A stretch of 64,000 nucleotides of DNA from Gonocerus acuteangulatus (taxonomy: Eukaryota; Arthropoda; Insecta; Hemiptera; Coreidae). The position numbers were made by a program, and so were the translations under genes. Below are positions 1 to 10,497 of this stretch, in pieces (positions within the stretch are counted from its first letter, which is position 1; each line of letters begins with the position of its first letter). Under the pieces are notes generated by a model. The model was not told where the DNA came from, made no database searches, and saw only the letters and a program-made list of their open reading frames with translations. The stretch spans positions 123,550,747 to 123,614,746 of the forward strand of contig OX328123.1 in assembly GCA_946811695.1 (NCBI GenBank), in the 5' to 3' direction.

Positions 1-341
1 AATAAAAAAAAAATACAGATTTTCATTTATATAAAGAAATACATTTTTAATTCACCAATTAGATTTGAATAAATGCAGAATAGTTACTTCAATATTGTTC
101 GGAGACTGAGGGAGAGACTCTCTGAAGCTGTGAGTACTAAAAATAGCCTTCTTGTTGTCTAAATTTAAAGGAGAGAGAGAGAGAGATCTCTTGCTGTGAG
201 GTTGGAGGGCCAAGGACGACCAGTCTACAGCAAGCTGGCCCATTCTCTGAGTCGCTCCTCTTAAACTCCACAACTCGTTCAGGAACCGAAAATTTTCATT
301 CCTCTGTTCACACGATAGCTTATGTTTTTACACCACGAAAC

Positions 342-344
<3 letters not shown>
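1..344. other. Unannotated DNA with short (GA)n run
   Basis: I see only a short GAGAGA run at about 171-187 and no credible coding region. Confidence 0.5.

Positions 345-391
<47 letters not shown>
345..391. repeat. (TA)n microsatellite
   Basis: Perfect TA dinucleotide run directly abutting the left end of the MITE at 392. Confidence 0.95.
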
Positions 392-397
<6 letters not shown>

Positions 398-1498
398 GTA
401 TCGCAAGCTAATGACAATCCGGGTCTTTTTGCGAAGACCACATCCAGTTACTTTTGAAGTAGCAGTAGTGATTTTAACAGTGATTCAGAGCATGCGCGTA
501 ACTCCTTTGCATTGGTATTGGTGGATTCTTATGTGCAATTCTATTGGTTCTTGCTGGGAGTAAAGTAACCTTCAACAGTGAATTAGCGTTTGTTAGATTG
601 ACTAAAGTCGCAAACATTATTAGAGTTCTATTAATTTTAGCGAGTTGGATTGACTAAAGTTTTGATATCTTCTTGAGCGAGCGAAGAGGGCGGAAACGCA
701 CAGCCAGTTTGCCCATAATGCTAAATAAAGGTAAAATATCCGAAAAGAGAGAAAAAGAGGGAATAAAATATTTGTGTTTACAAATATCATTGTTTATATA
801 ATCCTTCATAACCTGCAAAACAGTTAATTTTAACGCCTAATAACTTTTTTCGTAGTTGAGAGCGACCAACGGACCAAAACTTTCACAATTACCATTGATT
901 TTGATCATATTAACCTTTTTATTAATAAATATTGCTTGCCATTAACTAACATGGTTTATAATCGTAAATAACGTTTCAAGTAGTAACAGATAACCAACAT
1001 AGAACCTGTAAGCTAATCAGTAAGCTTATTAGCGAAAACGAGTAACTGTTATAAACCACTACTGCTACTTCAAAAGTAACTGGATGTGGTCTTCGCAAAA
1101 AGACCCGACAATCCTTCATGGCGTGAAACTAGAAAAAAAAAATGTGTTCAACACTACCAACCTCACATTTCTATCTGACTCCGTTCCAGACATATGCCGT
1201 TCTAAAGGTTCTTTAGAGAAACCCGTGTTTTTTGTAGGACAACTCCGATTTTCTCAGCTTATACATTTTTTTTTTTTTTTTAAATTCATTACATTCTTAA
1301 AATTAGCATTAAATTTGATTTAAGGGCAGTGCTCATTCAATCTTCACAAATACCTCATTCAGACCATATCGACCCCAAAGGTAGAAATTGATTAAAATCT
1401 TTTCATAAGCGAAAATCACTACTCTTCTGTGTGGTTAATAGTGTTGAACTACACTTTTTGTCTAGGTACACCCCCTGAAGGATTGTCCTTACACCCTG
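392..1498. mobile_element. Tc1/mariner-type MITE, host of a nested insertion
   Basis: The ends are inverted repeats: TAGGGTGTA at 392 and, on the other strand, CAGGGTGTAAGGACAATCC from 1498. Both are flanked by TA, the target of Tc1/mariner elements. GACAATCCTTC follows the left end once the inner insertion (421-1106 plus one duplication) is removed, matching the right end. No transposase frame remains. The CAGGG start and TA target support the class; the autonomous partner is unknown. Confidence 0.65.
421..1106. mobile_element. Nested MITE, GGGTCT family, 8-bp target duplication
   Basis: The ends are inverted repeats of about 60 bp starting GGGTCTTTTTGCGAAGACC at 421 and ending with its complement at 1106. 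They are flanked by the perfect 8-bp duplication GACAATCC (413-420 and 1107-1114). An 8-bp duplication fits hAT, P or Merlin superfamilies; the ends do not let me choose. There is no coding capacity. Related termini occur at 63391-63474, 63893-64000 and about 38393-38890. Confidence 0.8.
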
Positions 1499-2154
1499 TA
1501 TATATTTAAGCTTAAATGAAGATTCGTGGTGTGAAAACTAAAACTATCGTCTTAACAGGCAAATGTAACTGTTCTGTTCCATGAACCGTTTATTTTGGGT
1601 GGCCCCAAATTAAACAGCCAAACTTCGGGAATCGATGCTGAGTAAAAAAAAAATAAAAGTCATTTGGCCGAATTCTCGTTTTTGCTTCATTTGAGAAAAA
1701 CGCAAAAAACTAAACCACAATTGTGAATAGGCATTCTTACGTAATGCCTATACAAAAATCATTAAAAGTATACGTTTTATCTTTCACCCCCTCTACCCAC
1801 CCACCTACAACTACGCTTCGTATTAGGTATATTGTACGAATATATATTCGCATCTTGTTAAAACGCATGTGTTTGTGTGTTTTTCCAAAAATGGCTCCTA
1901 AGTATCGTAGTAGGGGAAATGAGTAAACTATTGATATTAAAATCCTCTCATGCCTAATTTTAAACTAATATAATTACTGATTAAACCCACACATTCCGCA
2001 ATATGTAAATGAACTCCAAAAAAAACTTCAAAATAACATACTACTTTAAAATAGGGTCTTCTGCTACTTTTCAGCCTACGCGTCATAACGGATAATTTAA
2101 ATGTCAAAATAAGTAGTGTATAACTAAGTAGCAGTCAGAAGACTGGATTGATTC

Positions 2155-2337
2155 ATGGATGCAGATACGCAGAAAACTAAGTGTACCCGCGGTAAATAAG
2201 CCGTGAAGGCGAGGCATTGGGTGAGCAGAAAACCCAAGGTCACCACACCCAGGATTGTGGAGTCTCGTGTAGAATTATCTCCTGATAGCAATGTGCGTAG
2301 TACAGACATGCCTTCTCAAGATGTAACGGCACAATAA
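2155..2337 (+). pseudogene. Coding-like fragment, unrecognised
   Basis: A 61-codon frame from ATG 2155 to TAA 2337 with one internal stop (TAA after codon 14) and G+C near half, unlike the flanks. It includes basic and Ser/Pro-rich segments. I do not recognise it; it may be a worn transposon or pseudogene fragment, or chance. Confidence 0.2.
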
Positions 2338-2561
2338 TACTGAATAGAAGAAACAACTATACTTGTAAGTGATGTACATTATATAGCAAAGGTTACAATT
2401 TCTTTATAAACCAGGTTATTGCTAATAATCTAAACAAATAATAATAAATAAACAGTAAATTACTTCATTATATTAATAATAATGCATTTTATTTCACGGT
2501 TTATTTTCTCATATATCTTTTTAGTTTTTTTTTTAATATAAGCACGTATGTATAAATTCGT

Positions 2562-2573
<12 letters not shown>

Positions 2574-2623
<50 letters not shown>
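2574..2623. repeat. (TA)n microsatellite at a LINE 3' end
   Basis: TA run that follows, on the minus strand, the AATAAATAAATCAATATA tail of the LINE-related repeat at 2624-3883. Confidence 0.9.
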
Positions 2624-2625
<2 letters not shown>

Positions 2626-3883
2626 ATTTATTTATTGACAGTTTTTGTAGTAATTTATTCACAGAGATGACTTTCTTAGGCAAAAGCACCTTCATAGCAG
2701 CCGACAGTTTGTGTCGTTTCCTAGCATCTTGGAATGCTATGCATTTCTTTAGGATGTGCCGAACATCGAGAATCCTGAAACAATGCTCACGTTGAGGTCG
2801 GCGGTAATTTATTACTTTAATAAATTAAACATTATTGTCAAATCCATACATATATAAAAATCAGAAAACAAATATCTCTCACACTTGTGGATAGTAATAA
2901 TCCTCTCATTTATACCCGCAAGAATTTTGCAACACCGCTTCCGAGATTCGCTGACAGTGAACTTCAAACATTCATACTTTTTTGAGCACTAGTTACAGTA
3001 AATCGTTCATATTTGGCCGGTTTAATTTATCAAAATATAGATTATGAATTATTATTAGCTACAAAAAAAAGAAAGAATTTTATATTTTACGCTTACTTGT
3101 GTAATATAATGTCTAGATATTTGTTTTGGTCGTAAGTATTTTAATTTATTTTAGTATTTGGTGTAGTTATTTGGCAGGGACATAACATTACTGTTTCTCT
3201 ATTCTTTATTATTACATATTTTATACGATTTAATTATTTGCGTTATATGAAATCGTAAATATTTGTTTTATTATATTCTGCAGTATTTGTTTTATTTTAG
3301 GGAAAAATAAAACAATATTAAACGAATTTAGACAAAATCTGCTGAAATAAATTCCTAATCCTTATCGCTCTCTTTACTTGGTATTGTTCAATCAAAGTGG
3401 AAAAGCTAAAATCACAGAAGTCTATTAATAAAATAAAATAACAATCTAATATTGCATTTTGTAATTGTGTCTGTTATAGCTGAGAGCTACGGATTCCTGA
3501 ATTAATCCTAATGGAAGTATCAATCGAAAAGAAATTATTATTAGATTAAATATATTCCTCAAACATTATTTCACTGCAAAATGCACATTCTAGCTCGTTG
3601 TTTATATTCTTGTATAGTTCTTAGATGCGAAAAAGGTTGATCTAAATGTACTTCGTGCTATAAGAATAGGGGAACCTATACTACACACGGCTCTGGGAAT
3701 ATGAGTCCAACTGTCAAGTGCAGCTTGCATCTGCCGTCGTTGCAATTTCAACATCCTTCCACCTGTTCCTGAATACATTTCCTATTACAAATGTAGGTCA
3801 GATCCCATGCAATATATTAAGGCGTCTAGATTGACGCTGTTTATTTGCTATTTTATTCGTTTCCTGCGCCGGCATCTCGGCCA
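2624..3883 (-). mobile_element. LINE-related repeat, copy 1 (inverted relative to 27087-28321)
   Basis: About 1.2 kb that reappears in reverse orientation at 27087-28321. On the minus strand the end nearest the microsatellite encodes the C-terminal tail of a non-LTR retrotransposon polyprotein with a CxxC-H-C knuckle (better preserved in copy 2; here the first Cys reads Arg). The plus strand at about 3640-3850 reads like LINE polymerase tail (a piece containing EPILHTALGI), i.e. the opposite orientation. The composite is dead. Confidence 0.6.
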
Positions 3884-4179
3884 TTTCTGAATTTCGGAAT
3901 TTTCTGAACGTGCCCTGAGAAAAATTCCCTGCAAGAGAAGACAAAGCGATAGCCAATTGACCACGAAGACCCAGAATTTCTTACTCTTGTAACTTAAGAT
4001 TTTGCGTTATTCGGCTTCCTGGTACACGTTCTGACAGTGGGAAATCTAATTAAACCATTTCCTAGGTCATATCTTTAATCGTTGTCAAGGAAAATGGAAA
4101 AAAACTCGGATGTTCGGATATTTTCTCAGAACCAGATGGGAAATGGTTATAATTATAAAGCATCTAGGAATTTACTTTT

Positions 4180-4619
4180 TGATATATTATATTGAATATT
4201 CGGTAATTTGAATTTTATTATTAACTTATTATTTTCTGAAAAATAATTAAAAATATGAGGGTTTTTATTTTCTCATTTAATGTTAATTCGAAAGAAACCT
4301 ATCGTCGATACAAATGCAAAGTATAATGTGAAAAAACGCATTTTTCATTTTAAATCATTACTGATTGCTCTTCGACTGAAGGATGGCAAAGTCTCTATTC
4401 TAAATTCACACAGTGAAAGGAGGATGTAGCCACTGTCAAAAGGTCGAATCGTCCGACTATTTGACTGTACAAAAGCAAAGTAATAAATATAAGTATTTTC
4501 ACTCTTGAAAGTGGTAATTTTCACATTCGTTAGTTTCCATTTGTATCGACGATATGTATTATTTTCTCCTTCCTTATTTCTTTATGTTTACTGGCTAAAA
4601 ATTCCTCAATTTGTTTTTT

Positions 4620-4621
<2 letters not shown>
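4180..4621 (+). repeat. Dispersed repeat Y, copy carrying a MITE
   Basis: The flanks of the MITE (4180-4298 and 4554-4621) match the complement of 24609-24790, including the junction to a (TA)n run. Element class unknown. Confidence 0.65.
4299..4553. mobile_element. MITE copy 1, TATCGTCGATACAAA family
   Basis: Terminal inverted repeats TATCGTCGATACAAATGCAA / complement at about 4299 and 4553, with a TA target. The related repeat at 24609-24790 lacks this insert and reads straight across its junction (about 24676-24690), so it is an empty site. Non-coding. Two more copies lie at 47649-47906 and 48648-48885. Confidence 0.8.
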
Positions 4622-4675
<54 letters not shown>

Positions 4676-4724
4676 AGGTTATGAATAAATATATAAGGAC
4701 ATTTCTTGTTCCTTCCCCTTACCC

Positions 4725-4763
<39 letters not shown>
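4622..4763. repeat. Two (TA)n microsatellites
   Basis: TA runs at 4622-4667 and 4729-4763, separated by about 60 bp of AT-rich sequence. Confidence 0.9.
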
Positions 4764-4765
<2 letters not shown>

Positions 4766-5068
4766 ATTTATTTATGTAATCATTCTTTTAATGTTTTGGT
4801 TTTTATTTCGCGTGATTGCTTTTGTGTATGGTTAACTTGATTGGGGACCTTATGGTGTAATGTTTTAAGTATCTTCGCTCCGAACTTACTTTGTTATTAT
4901 TTTTTTTATTTTACTGTTAGTAGTTCTTTCTTTATTTTTGTATTAGGTATTTATAATTATTAATTCATTTAAGTATTCCTTATGCTGTGGATTTTAATGT
5001 TTTTTTTTTTAAAAATGTATTTACTGTTAAAATGAATCTACTATTTATGTATATTTAGGTTTTACTAT

Positions 5069-5151
5069 CTGCCTAGTGTGCCGTATGGTCATAAATCACA
5101 TACCTCTATAGTATCTGCCGCTCAAGGCCCTCGTGGCCTGTTACGGGACTG
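5069..5151 (+). mobile_element. SINE family C, 3' fragment
   Basis: Matches the last 80 bp of the full element at 25668-26068, from CTAGTGTGCCGTATGGTCAT to GTTACGGGACTGATT, then a T-rich stretch. The tRNA-like head is missing. Confidence 0.7.
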
Positions 5152-6092
5152 ATTCTTTTCATTTTTTCCCTTCCCTCTTCCTCCCTTTATATTTATTCTA
5201 GTTTTATGTGGAGTTTATGTCCTAATTAGTAATTAATATTTATATCTGTGGTTGCTCTTATTTGTCTGAACCCATGTGATGGTGTCGTTTGTCCGATTGT
5301 TATTCAGCATATGACTTCCTCCTCATTTCTGCTAGCCCTTGTTTAAGTATCACAAATTTTTTAATTTAGGATAATATCTCCCTTAATTTATTGCTTATGT
5401 TTTTATAATCCCGTGTAATACCTTTTTTTTTATAAATATGCCGCGTGTCTGCTAGTGTTAGCCATTATTCTGCTATGATTTAGGCAATTATGAGATGCGG
5501 GAGTGTACATAGACGTAAGGTCACGCTATTCACTGTACATAGATACATAGTAAATAGGAGCCAGGACTAGTCCAATAACAGTTGCAGTACTAAGACGCCC
5601 AGTGATTGACTATCTATGACTTAATTAACACGGAAATGGCAATTGACCGCTAGTCAATATTGCTGTCAGGACTAGTAACGCCCGACCGCAAATTGTACAC
5701 TTAGTACTGACTAATTGCAATTGATGTTAACAATAATTAGCAAACACTAATTACTGAATATTATGATCACCGAAAATTTAGCCCTGTATTTAAAAAAGCC
5801 CGACTCTCAGGAAGAGCGTCTTCTTAGCGCGTTTCCGTTCAAGAAATTAGTAAAGAAATAGAAGCATTTATTGATACATTTTGATCTTTCGTGAAAAACA
5901 TTGAGTGAAATCTCAAAGATAAGTAATATAAGATTTTAAGCAACACAAAAGGAAACTGATAGTATCATAAGTGGAAATTGCTCTATCATCTCTCTCAACT
6001 ACCGCTTTTCGAAATACTCGAACAATATTGTTGTTTTTTTAATATTAGTTGAATGCAATTAATAAAAAGAAACATCAACCGATTAAAACTCA
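5152..6092. other. AT-rich DNA without recognised features
   Basis: T-rich with short simple runs. I see no coding region or element ends. Confidence 0.5.
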
Positions 6093-6100
6093 GGTGGCAG

Positions 6101-6649
6101 CAGTGTTGGGCAATTACTCGACTAAATGATTAAGAGTGATGAGTGAATTACTCTCATGGTCATGAGTAATAAGTAATCACTCTTTAATTTTTAGCCATGA
6201 GTAATTCACTCATCACTCATTAATCATGAACCACGATTAAAAATAGTTAGTTGATTTTTATATTAATTAGAGAAGGTAAAAAATATTTTATTTCTATAAA
6301 AAAAAAATGAGCAAAACAATTTTTTCCCTCTGGGGCATTCTATTGACACTTGAGTCAAGCTGGGTCACTTTCGGTGCCGAATAATAACTTGCAGGACACC
6401 ATAGTCATTCAGAGGCAAATTCTAGAGGGGGAGCTGGGCACTTCCGGGTAGAAAACGCAAAGGCAATAATTTACTTTTGACAAATGAGTGATGATTAATG
6501 AGTAATGATTAAGAGTAATCACTCATTTCGAGAGTGAAGAGTAATGATTAAAAATTTGATGTATGAGTAATGAGTCATGAGTAATGATTACATTTTTACT
6601 TATTACTTTTACTCGAGTAATTATTCACTCAAGTAATTGCCCAAATCTG
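6101..6649. mobile_element. hAT-like MITE with 8-bp target duplication
   Basis: Begins CAGTGTTGGGCAATTACTCG and ends AGTAATTGCCCAAATCTG, imperfect inverted repeats of the CAGtGTTGGGcAA type common in hAT elements. The flanks are GGTGGCAG (6093-6100) and GGTAGCAG (6650-6657), an 8-bp duplication with one change. The subterminal regions are full of short direct and inverted GAGTAAT/ATTACTC motifs, plausible transposase-binding repeats. No transposase frame remains. Confidence 0.8.
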
Positions 6650-6729
6650 GGTAGCAGGCACTATGAAATCCGTTGAGAAAAGCAACAGTGATAATTTCGA
6701 ATTTTTAAGTACTTTTTTCTCCAATTTAC

Positions 6730-6835
6730 ATCGCTCCATCGAAAATTAGACCAGAACGTTTCTTGTAGAGAATTTAGTAAGCTTACAAATGGTCACTTTC
6801 CACTTACCATGATTTCCCGACATGGTATATATACC
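6730..6835 (-). repeat. Dispersed repeat related to the 45.5-46.4 kb tandem units
   Basis: The minus strand reads GGTAAGTGGAAA...AAGCTTACTAAATTCTCTACA, the same block as in the tandem units at 45503-46385. Confidence 0.5.
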
Positions 6836-7296
6836 ACAATTTCTTTGTATCGTCAATTGTATGGTCCGAAAATCAAAAATTTAAATAAATAAATATTTTA
6901 TTATTTATTTAATATAGAGTCCACAAAGTGGGGATTTGCTCTTTAAGTCTATGTGCGAACAAAGCTCACAATTGAAAATCAATAATAAAGAGCAAATGAT
7001 GTGCGATTATTCTACGGAAGTGAGAAGACTGAGTAAAAGCAAGGACAGATGACTTCATCTGTTTACTAACCCAGAATACCAGAGCTAAAAATACACTAGC
7101 ACTTCAGCATTATTCCTATTCAATTATATAAGTGATGCAATTCTAACTTATATTCCTCACATTAAAATTATTCAACTTTTTTTCTTTTTTGGTTGGGCTG
7201 AAAGCAAGTCAACCATTGAGGTCAAAAACACATTATTCAACTGTAAATTAAGTTGCGGATTTGAGTGTTGTTGTTTTTTTACTAATACACGAAACT

Positions 7297-7841
7297 AAGA
7301 AAGAAAGAAAGAACACTTTATTAAAAAATTAAAGTGAGGCTGCCCAAATGAATGGGGTTGCTAAGCCACACAGCTCAACCATCAGTCTTGGGATAAATGT
7401 TTATAATGTTTAATTCAAAGAGTCGGTTACTTCTGGGGAATCGGGGTTGTAATAATGATGCCTTTGTACACACGACTCTGCTCCTTATTGATTGTGCTAT
7501 TTGCTTATGATTCTTCATTCTTTCTAACCGTAAATATGATGGTTGATGATCCCAAGGGAGTCTACCAAAATTTGTTCGGCTAAGAACGGAAGGCTATTCA
7601 CATCTAGGCCGAGTTCCTGTAAGAAAGCGCTTGTCTCCTTTGGTATGGTTCCTCGAGCTCCGAACCACAGCCCTTTAACGGTGAATTTCCTTTTGCCGAA
7701 TTGTTCTTGGAACTTTTCAGAAAAGAACGTTACGCATTTCTCGTAAATCGACCTCGTTTCACGATCGATTGCATTAGCTTGTTCGCTTTTTGTTTTGAAT
7801 GCTCTCTTAATCAAACTCTTTAACATATATATGTATATATG

Positions 7842-7845
<4 letters not shown>
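7297..7845 (-). mobile_element. 5'-truncated LINE with (TTTC)n tail
   Basis: On the minus strand an open frame from about 7845 to the stop at 7524 encodes about 100 residues resembling the C-terminus of a non-LTR reverse transcriptase polyprotein: a WFGARGTIPKET segment, then LAEQILVDSLGIINHHIYG before the stop. A 3' untranslated region follows, then AATAAAGTG and a TTCTTTC tail (7297-7312). The 5' end is cut at the (TA)n run. The frame is open over the remaining part, so the copy is fairly young. Clade uncertain. Confidence 0.6.

Positions 7846-7900
<55 letters not shown>
7846..7900. repeat. (TA)n microsatellite
   Basis: Imperfect TA run at the 5' break of the LINE fragment. Confidence 0.9.
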
Positions 7901-7905
<5 letters not shown>

Positions 7906-7939
7906 CATAAATATATACAAATTACACAGAACTCCATAA

Positions 7940-8440
7940 TGACAAGTGGTTTTTGGCGAAATCAAGTTCTTTAATAGTTCTCGGGTGCCAAATGTGTAAC
8001 GTTTGTTTGGAAATGGATATACAATTAAATATTTTAAATTATGACAATTAGCAATGACGTCAAATGCTTTTCTTACATTTTTGTCGATTTTAAGAGAAAA
8101 AAACTTGTTTAATGTTGTTTATATCATGTTCAAACAGTTTATGATAATGTTAATGGTTAGACGTCGATGCACATCAAAAATGTAGTTTATTTTCACTAAT
8201 TATGTGGATTTTCAATGACGAAATGTGGTAATAGCCAAGGGACAGAATAATGCTTTACTGATAATTTTGAGTTATACCAATTTATAGGATTTTATCGGGT
8301 CACTTCTCTAAAATCCAAGCCAGTTTTTTTTAAACAATTATAACATTTTTTAGAGATGTAGAGCAGGTTTAAATTATTTATATGGATAAACATTTTAAAT
8401 TAATATACGACCACTAATTTTTTTGGTTTAAAGTAATATC
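7940..8440. other. AT-rich DNA without recognised features
   Basis: I see nothing I can name here. Confidence 0.5.
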
Positions 8441-8558
8441 AAAAATTGCGCTCTGAACGCCGGGCTATCTACAGGTTGCCATTTTTTAATAATTCCAACC
8501 TGTGGTTGGTCACCCATTCAGGTACGTGCCATGCCCGACGTTGCTTAACATCGGTACT

Positions 8559-8560
<2 letters not shown>
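8440..8560 (-). mobile_element. 5S-derived SINE, 5'-truncated second copy
   Basis: Just beyond the poly(A) of the full copy, the minus strand restarts inside 5S (CCGATGTTAAGCAACGTCGG, GAATGGGTGACC) and runs into the same body with CAACCTGTAGATAGCCCGGC. Both copies have the same orientation. The join may be an insertion into the older copy's tail or a dimer. Confidence 0.75.
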
Positions 8561-8561
<1 letters not shown>

Positions 8562-8607
<46 letters not shown>

Positions 8608-8786
8608 TTGTTTAACGGCGTATCAACAATTGGGCTATTAACGTCGGGCTATCTTTAGGTTGCCACCCTTTTATAATGCCAACAGCTCCTGGTCGGTCAC
8701 CCATTCAGGTACTGACCACGCCCTACGTTGCTTAACTTCGGTGATCATCGGGAACCGGTGCACTCAACATGGCTATGGCCGTTGGC
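8562..8786 (-). mobile_element. 5S rRNA-derived SINE (SINE3 type), full head
   Basis: The minus strand starts GCCAACGGCCATAGCCATGT and continues through a recognisable 5S rRNA: ATCACCGAAGTTAAGCAACG (box A region) and GAATGGGTGACCG (box C), the internal pol III promoter. It then leaves 5S and enters a SINE body with the block GGTGGCAACCTAAAGATAGC shared with SINE family B, a tail reading CGACGTTAATAGCCCAATTG, and poly(A) (plus-strand T run 8560-8606). The 3' quarter of 5S is replaced by the SINE body, so this is a retroposon, not a working 5S gene. Confidence 0.85.
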
Positions 8787-9297
8787 TTCAGTACATTTTC
8801 CTCATTTTGAAACCGAATACTGTTTTCTAAATGATATTTTTAAAATATCATCAGATATCAAAATCAAGATTCAGTTGTTGCGCCATTTAACAGAAAATGA
8901 AGTTTTTTTTTTAAATATATATATGTAGGAGGTGAACGAGATTACATTTTGTATACAAGTTTTAATGCCAGTTCATGAAACGTTATTCATTAAAATAACT
9001 AGTGTTCCATATTGTATAGGAAAGAAATAACATTATTAAACAAATTAAATCAGTGATATTTATAGAAGGGGTAAATACCTATATTTACATAGAAATTATT
9101 TTTATTGAGATTACTAATCGAATTTTTATTTTTATTTAACAACAATAGTATGAGGCCCCCCAAATTTGGTGATGGCCTCTTTTAATTAGTTTTATGACTA
9201 TAAAATATGATGTATGATTTGTACATACATGCTTATTTCTGTTTATAATAATATTATTTTAATATTTACATGTAAATATTAAATTTATAGGCATTTT
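8787..9297. other. AT-rich DNA without recognised features
   Basis: Only a short GAGGCC/GGCCTC hairpin at about 9151-9180. Confidence 0.5.
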
Positions 9298-9561
9298 AAT
9301 TGAATCGATCCATGCAAAAAGAACTTCAGTCCATTTTTTCCCAATGTGAGTTCAAATAATATTTTCGTTAGTATGAATGATAAATTCTTTGTATCTAAAG
9401 GTAACTTCACATTTCTATATTAAAAGGACTTCAGTACAATACATAGTTGCCATAGAAACATAGTCCTTATTTTATTATTCCGAGCAGAAGGGGTTTCAGT
9501 CTAGTTTGCTCAAAACTACTGATTTTGGACTGAAGCTCTTTCTGCACGAATCGATTCAATT
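9298..9561. mobile_element. MITE, ATTGAATCGAT family, short copy
   Basis: Inverted ends ATTGAATCGATCCATGCAAA and, on the other strand from 9561, ATTGAATCGATTCGTGCAGA; both continue into CTTCAGTCC. It lacks the coding remnant found in the longer relative at 41857-42609 and so is an internal-deletion derivative. Confidence 0.75.
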
Positions 9562-10265
9562 ATCAAATAGACAAAACTTTTGTATACTGATTACCCTACT
9601 TGCCTCTATGTAGCCTATACGATTAGTGACATCAATGAATATTTTAGTAAATTATACTTTTCAGCAATAAATTGCTTTCTTTACAGTCATACAAGATATG
9701 TAAATAAATATTTTTATAAAATCTAAAAAAAGAGTGATAGACAAAATGAAGGGATAAATATAGAACTAAATTAAATAAACAATTGATATTCCGTTATCAA
9801 AAATTAATGAGAAGCCCTAAAACTCATCAATAAAAGTACTCTAAGATGGATTTAAAATTTCAGGTCAAATTGCTTAAGAGCTAAAGGAGATATTTTATTT
9901 CAAGGATTATTTTGAAAGGATGTTGAAGCATGGTATCTTTGCCCTCAATTAGCTTTCTAGGAGAAACACTATCAATTTTCATATGTACAGCTTCCGGCTG
10001 TCGAAATGATAAGAACTGCGACCAGAAATATCTTAGTCGTATTCTTGAGTGATTTATAGGACTGAAAAGGCTGCAACATAACACATTTATCTAATTTATT
10101 GTTACATTATCACTTTATTTATCAATTTATTTCTTACCATAATTTACCATTTAAACTTGAAATGAAGAATCACATTATTAATTTTTATCCGATTTCCAAG
10201 ACACCTTCACTTAAATTCTATTGGGAATACATCAACACCATTCATCAAAATATAATACATTTTAA
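9562..10265. other. AT-rich DNA without recognised features
   Basis: I see no coding region or element ends. Confidence 0.5.
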
Positions 10266-10273
10266 ACACACAC

Positions 10274-10338
<65 letters not shown>
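10266..10338. repeat. (CA)n-(TA)n compound microsatellite
   Basis: About ten CA units followed by a perfect TA run. Confidence 0.95.
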
Positions 10339-10341
<3 letters not shown>

Positions 10342-10379
10342 TTGTACGGTGACAGATGCCGTACAAACGTTATCCTATT

Positions 10380-10497
10380 CTTTTTTTTACGGCGCATCGA
10401 CAACTAGGCCATTAGCGCCGACATCCAGGGTGCAGCGAGGAATTTTCCCGCTTATGAATCTTAGATCGCTTATGAGCCACTAGACCACGGGGGACCC
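10380..10497 (-). mobile_element. SINE family A
   Basis: On the minus strand: tRNA-like box A TGGTCTAGTGG, a degraded box B region, then GGATGTCGGCGCTAATGGCC, the tail GATGCGCCGTAAAA and poly(A). Same family as 25364-25525. Confidence 0.75.

Noticed and set aside
392..1498. A long terminal repeat retrotransposon
   Set aside because: The terminal repeats are inverted, not direct, and there is no primer-binding site or polypurine tract.
8600..8786. A functional 5S rRNA gene
   Set aside because: The 3' quarter of 5S is replaced by a SINE body, followed by poly(A), and a truncated copy follows.
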